This document shows positions 10,948-12,764 of a stretch of DNA of 12,764 nt, piece after piece. The translations under genes and the position numbers were made by a program. Source of the DNA: an uncultured Candidatus Saccharibacteria bacterium (GTDB taxonomy: Bacteria; Patescibacteriota; Saccharimonadia; CAILAD01; GCA-016700035); the NCBI GenBank assembly GCA_937996675.1, contig CALKUN010000070.1:1-12764 (forward strand), in the 5' to 3' direction. Below the pieces are notes generated by a model that saw only the letters and a program-made list of their open reading frames with translations, was not told where the DNA came from and ran no database searches. Each line of letters opens with the position of its first letter. Position 1 is the first letter of the stretch.

Positions 10948-11832
10948 ATGGCAAAGTCACCTCTGAAGACAACTACCAAAAAGCCGACCATTTCTCGAAT
11001 CGGCAGCAGCCTATCTGGTCCGAAAAAGTTTCGTCAGCCAGCTCTCTTCGCGCTCATTGCCTTCTGTATTGTCGCAGGTGCCGTACTTATCTACGCCTCG
11101 TTCGCAGGCTCTATCCCTGTTGTCACTGAGAACCCGGACTTCTGGCGTCCACGCATCATGTATTGCGAATCCGGCGGACGACCGACAGCCAGCAATGGGT
11201 CAGGCCACTATGGTCTCTATCAATATGACGTACGGACCTGGAAAGGAGCTGTCGGCGCCGAACTAGCCGCCAAGTATCCCCTCCCTAGCGATGCCCCTGA
11301 AGCAATTCAGAATCAAGCCTTTTATAATACCTGGGCAAGACGCGGCAGCCAGCCTTGGAATGCCAGCTTTCACTGCTGGGCTACTGATGAGATCAAAGCC
11401 AAGCGAGGTTCGGTACTCCCAATAACCCTACCAAAGCTCGGCCCAGTCGCTACGGCTACTCCTGCTCCACCACCCAAGAATGCTTCAAACATCGTCGTAC
11501 AGGGTCGCGTCTATGTCGATAATAAACTTGCTGCCGGTGTCGGACTTGCCAGCTGCGTAGAAGGTGTCATTCCCAAGACTGATGCGGGCGGTGTGTTCCG
11601 CTTTGAGCTACCTGCGGGCAAAAACTACTGCGTCCGGGTCATCGACGGACTGCCGAGTGGCTCTACGCTATCCAAGATCAATAATAACCCTGAGCACATC
11701 AATGATAAGTCATACGAGAACCAGCTCGCCGATACCAACTACTACCACAATATCTGGCAGATCTTTACGCCATACTACTCGTGGGATCGTACCTACGATG
11801 AAGACTTTGACTTCTACTTTGTGACCAAATAA
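10948..11832 (+). CDS. Membrane-anchored Rpf/transglycosylase-like protein with CarboxypepD_reg-like domain
   Basis: The 294-residue protein has a Lys/Thr-rich cytoplasmic tail (1-31) and one transmembrane anchor at about 32-54. An extracellular resuscitation-promoting-factor-like domain follows at about 64-146: FWRPRIMYCESGGRPTASNGSGHYGLYQYDVRTWKG ... QPWNASFHCWA. Glu74 in CESGG matches the catalytic acid of Rpf/lysozyme-like lytic transglycosylases; Cys73 and Cys143 are placed like the family's disulphide. A Pro/Ala linker (about 164-178) leads to NIVVQGRVYVDNKLAAGVGLASC...GGVFRFELPAGKNYCVRV, resembling a carboxypeptidase regulatory-like/Ig-type domain, then a Tyr/Asp-rich end. It likely remodels or cleaves peptidoglycan at the cell surface. 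The start at 10948 is set by the promoter; ATGs upstream would fall within or before it. Confidence 0.8.
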   Translation: MAKSPLKTTTKKPTISRIGSSLSGPKKFRQPALFALIAFCIVAGAVLIYASFAGSIPVVTENPDFWRPRIMYCESGGRPTASNGSGHYGLYQYDVRTWKGAVGAELAAKYPLPSDAPEAIQNQAFYNTWARRGSQPWNASFHCWATDEIKAKRGSVLPITLPKLGPVATATPAPPPKNASNIVVQGRVYVDNKLAAGVGLASCVEGVIPKTDAGGVFRFELPAGKNYCVRVIDGLPSGSTLSKINNNPEHINDKSYENQLADTNYYHNIWQIFTPYYSWDRTYDEDFDFYFVTK

Positions 11833-11851
11833 CTAGTCTGCGTTAGTAAAT

Positions 11852-11894
11852 AAAAAGTCGGCTGCGAGAAACCCCCTTGGGATTCCCGCAGCCG
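11852..11894 (-). terminator. Terminator of the MaoC-type gene
   Basis: CGGCTGCG (11859-11866) pairs with CGCAGCCG (11887-11894), with further GAA/TTC and CCC/GGG pairing inside. On the minus strand it is followed by TTTTT (11852-11856). It lies between convergent genes and has no T-run in the plus direction. Confidence 0.75.
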
Positions 11895-11915
11895 TGCGTT
11901 CTTGCGGGCGAAGAG

Positions 11916-12392
11916 CTACCAATAGAAACGGTAAACCGCTTCCATGACGCACGCTGGCTTCGCGTCGCCTTCGACGTACAGCACCAGGGTGAACACCCCT
12001 TCGCTGCTCTGTTCGTCGAGGCTCGTAACGTCGACCTTGATGAGCTTCATGCTGACTTCCGAGCCGCTGGGGACAGGACTCGGGAATCGAACCTTGTTGA
12101 GGCCGTAGTTCATGATCACGATGCCCTCGTTGCCCGGCTCGATGAGCTCGAAAAGCAGGGCTGGAGCCAGCGAAAGCGTGAGATACCCATGTGCGATGGT
12201 CTTGCCGAATGGGCCCGTACGGGCTCGCTCGAAATCGACATGGATCCACTGGTGGTCACCAGTGGCATTGGCGAAGGCAATGATCCTCTCGCTATCGACC
12301 AGGACCGATGAAGAGACAGCGAGTCCGGCTTCGGGAATGGATGAAGCCAGTTCGACGAGATCTTGGTGTGACCCGATCAGGGTTTTTGACAT
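11916..12392 (-). CDS. MaoC-family hot-dog dehydratase/hydratase
   Basis: This 158-residue single hot-dog protein carries the hydratase-2 signature FANATGDHQWIHVDFERARTGPFGKTIAHGYLTLSL (about 40-74). Asp46 and His51 occupy the catalytic Asp/His positions of (R)-specific enoyl-CoA hydratases. Motif and length fit stand-alone MaoC proteins, which hydrate trans-2-enoyl-CoA or a related thioester. AAGGAGG six bases before the ATG at 12392 fixes the start; a TTTACA-17-TATAAT promoter lies at 12450-12478. No fatty-acid or polyhydroxyalkanoate genes are nearby, and its sequence looks more GC-rich than its surroundings. If the host is a CPR bacterium, horizontal acquisition is likely and the substrate is open. 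Confidence 0.88.
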   Translation of the reverse strand: MSKTLIGSHQDLVELASSIPEAGLAVSSSVLVDSERIIAFANATGDHQWIHVDFERARTGPFGKTIAHGYLTLSLAPALLFELIEPGNEGIVIMNYGLNKVRFPSPVPSGSEVSMKLIKVDVTSLDEQSSEGVFTLVLYVEGDAKPACVMEAVYRFYW

Positions 12393-12449
12393 GTGAGGCC
12401 TCCTTGGCCGGTGCGATCCCTGGATGATTTCCTGGGGAATAGTTTTGCT

Positions 12450-12478
12450 ATTATACGTATTATTTGCGGTTTTGTAAA
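12450..12478 (-). promoter_or_regulatory. Strong sigma-70-type promoter of the MaoC-type gene
   Basis: On the minus strand, TTTACA (12473-12478), a 17-bp spacer and a perfect TATAAT (12450-12455) give a leader of about 50 nt with AAGGAGG before the ATG. Confidence 0.75.
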
Positions 12479-12513
12479 TAATACGAACAGAGAGGAATTC
12501 ATAGATTATCGTC

Positions 12514-12555
12514 AAAAAGTACCTAAGCTTGAAGCAACAGCCTCAAGCTTAGGTA
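12514..12555 (-). terminator. Terminator of the partial gene at the right edge
   Basis: TACCTAAGCTTGA (12520-12532) and TCAAGCTTAGGTA (12543-12555) form a perfect 13-bp stem around a ten-base loop. On the minus strand it is followed by CTTTTTG (T5 at 12514-12518). It lies nine bases after the TGA of the gene at the window edge. Confidence 0.8.
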
Positions 12556-12563
12556 TATTCAGG

Positions 12564-12764
12564 TCACGCGGGTAGTTCGCGTGATTTGCGTTGCCTTCTA
12601 AACTCCTTCTCAAAGTCGAAGCTCGGCGGCCATTCACGCTCGTCGATGGTGTAGCCATACTCCCACCGGAACCGACGCGTGAGTTCATCCAGCAGCACAC
12701 GGTCAATCGAGTTGCGTTCGAGCATACGTTCTGCTGTATCCGCATCGATCCTGCAATCAAAGAC
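12564..12764 (-). CDS. C-terminal part of an unrecognised protein (runs off the window)
   Basis: On the minus strand one frame is open from the window edge (12764) to a TGA at 12564-12566, 66 codons. It gives VFDCRIDADTAERMLERNSIDRVLLDELTRRFRWEYGYTIDEREWPPSFDFEKEFRRQRKSRELPA. The charged, Arg/Glu-rich composition, the neat fit to the terminator just downstream and the reasonable codon use favour this frame over a competing 82-codon frame that reads through the terminator and is rich in Cys, Ser and Thr. No domain is recognised; helical segments are likely. The N-terminus and size are unknown. Confidence 0.65.
   Translation of the reverse strand, partial: VFDCRIDADTAERMLERNSIDRVLLDELTRRFRWEYGYTIDEREWPPSFDFEKEFRRQRKSRELPA

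Noticed and set aside
11833..12311. Long plus- and minus-strand frames over the MaoC gene (138 and 144 codons)
   Set aside because: They are shadows of the MaoC coding sequence, rich in Arg, Pro and His from frame-shifted GC-rich codons, without start signals.
12512..12760. 82-codon minus-strand frame at the right edge
   Set aside because: It reads through a perfect terminator hairpin and has an implausible composition; the overlapping frame ending at 12564 fits better.

Overview
The window looks like a gene-dense, roughly half-GC stretch of a small bacterial genome, most likely a Candidate Phyla Radiation bacterium of the Saccharibacteria (TM7) type. That placement is inferred from gene content: very short genes, a DUF5679 zinc-ribbon miniprotein, a membrane-anchored Rpf-like muralytic protein, many orphan DUF and stress-type enzymes, several apparently leaderless genes, and TGA used as an ordinary stop codon (which argues against SR1/Gracilibacteria). 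No single marker proves it.

Left part (1-3110): an AT-rich small ORF open to the window edge; a DUF1428 (YbaA-like) gene; a DUF5679 gene with a bidirectional terminator; a convergent DHFR/RibD-C-like reductase; then, from a divergent promoter pair, a compact operon of two tandem DUF1801 paralogues and a 2OG-Fe(II) oxygenase-like protein.

Middle (3300-5160): a minus-strand SRPBCC/AHSA1 + ArsR regulator pair whose control region holds a perfect 16-bp palindrome. The palindrome is shared with a divergent, probably leaderless MORN-type gene. Next come a PhnB-like VOC protein and, directly behind it, the remains of a second VOC gene (N- and C-terminal pieces, middle deleted) that fills an otherwise empty gap.

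tRNA and membrane region (5222-8707): tRNA-Val(TAC) followed by a decayed tRNA-like copy and strong hairpins; an unknown DNA-binding-like small protein divergent from a Nudix hydrolase; an Ala/Glu-rich disordered protein; tRNA-Leu(TAA); two membrane proteins; and tRNA-Leu(GAG) on the minus strand. Downstream of the last lie a second copy of its 3' end and two tandem 46-nt units with covarying hairpins.

Right part (8851-12764): a minus-strand FAD-linked oxidase (D-lactate dehydrogenase/GlcD type) translationally linked to a three-helix membrane protein; a divergent Rpf-like protein with a transmembrane anchor and a carboxypeptidase-regulatory-like C-terminal domain; a MaoC-type hydratase; and the C-terminal end of an unrecognised gene that runs off the window.

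Recurring themes are leaderless genes (ATG 6-7 nt after a -10 box), an extended -10 motif TGnTACAAT, and tRNA 3' ends that are fused into terminator stems and partly duplicated nearby. No CRISPR array, transposase or obvious defence system was seen.
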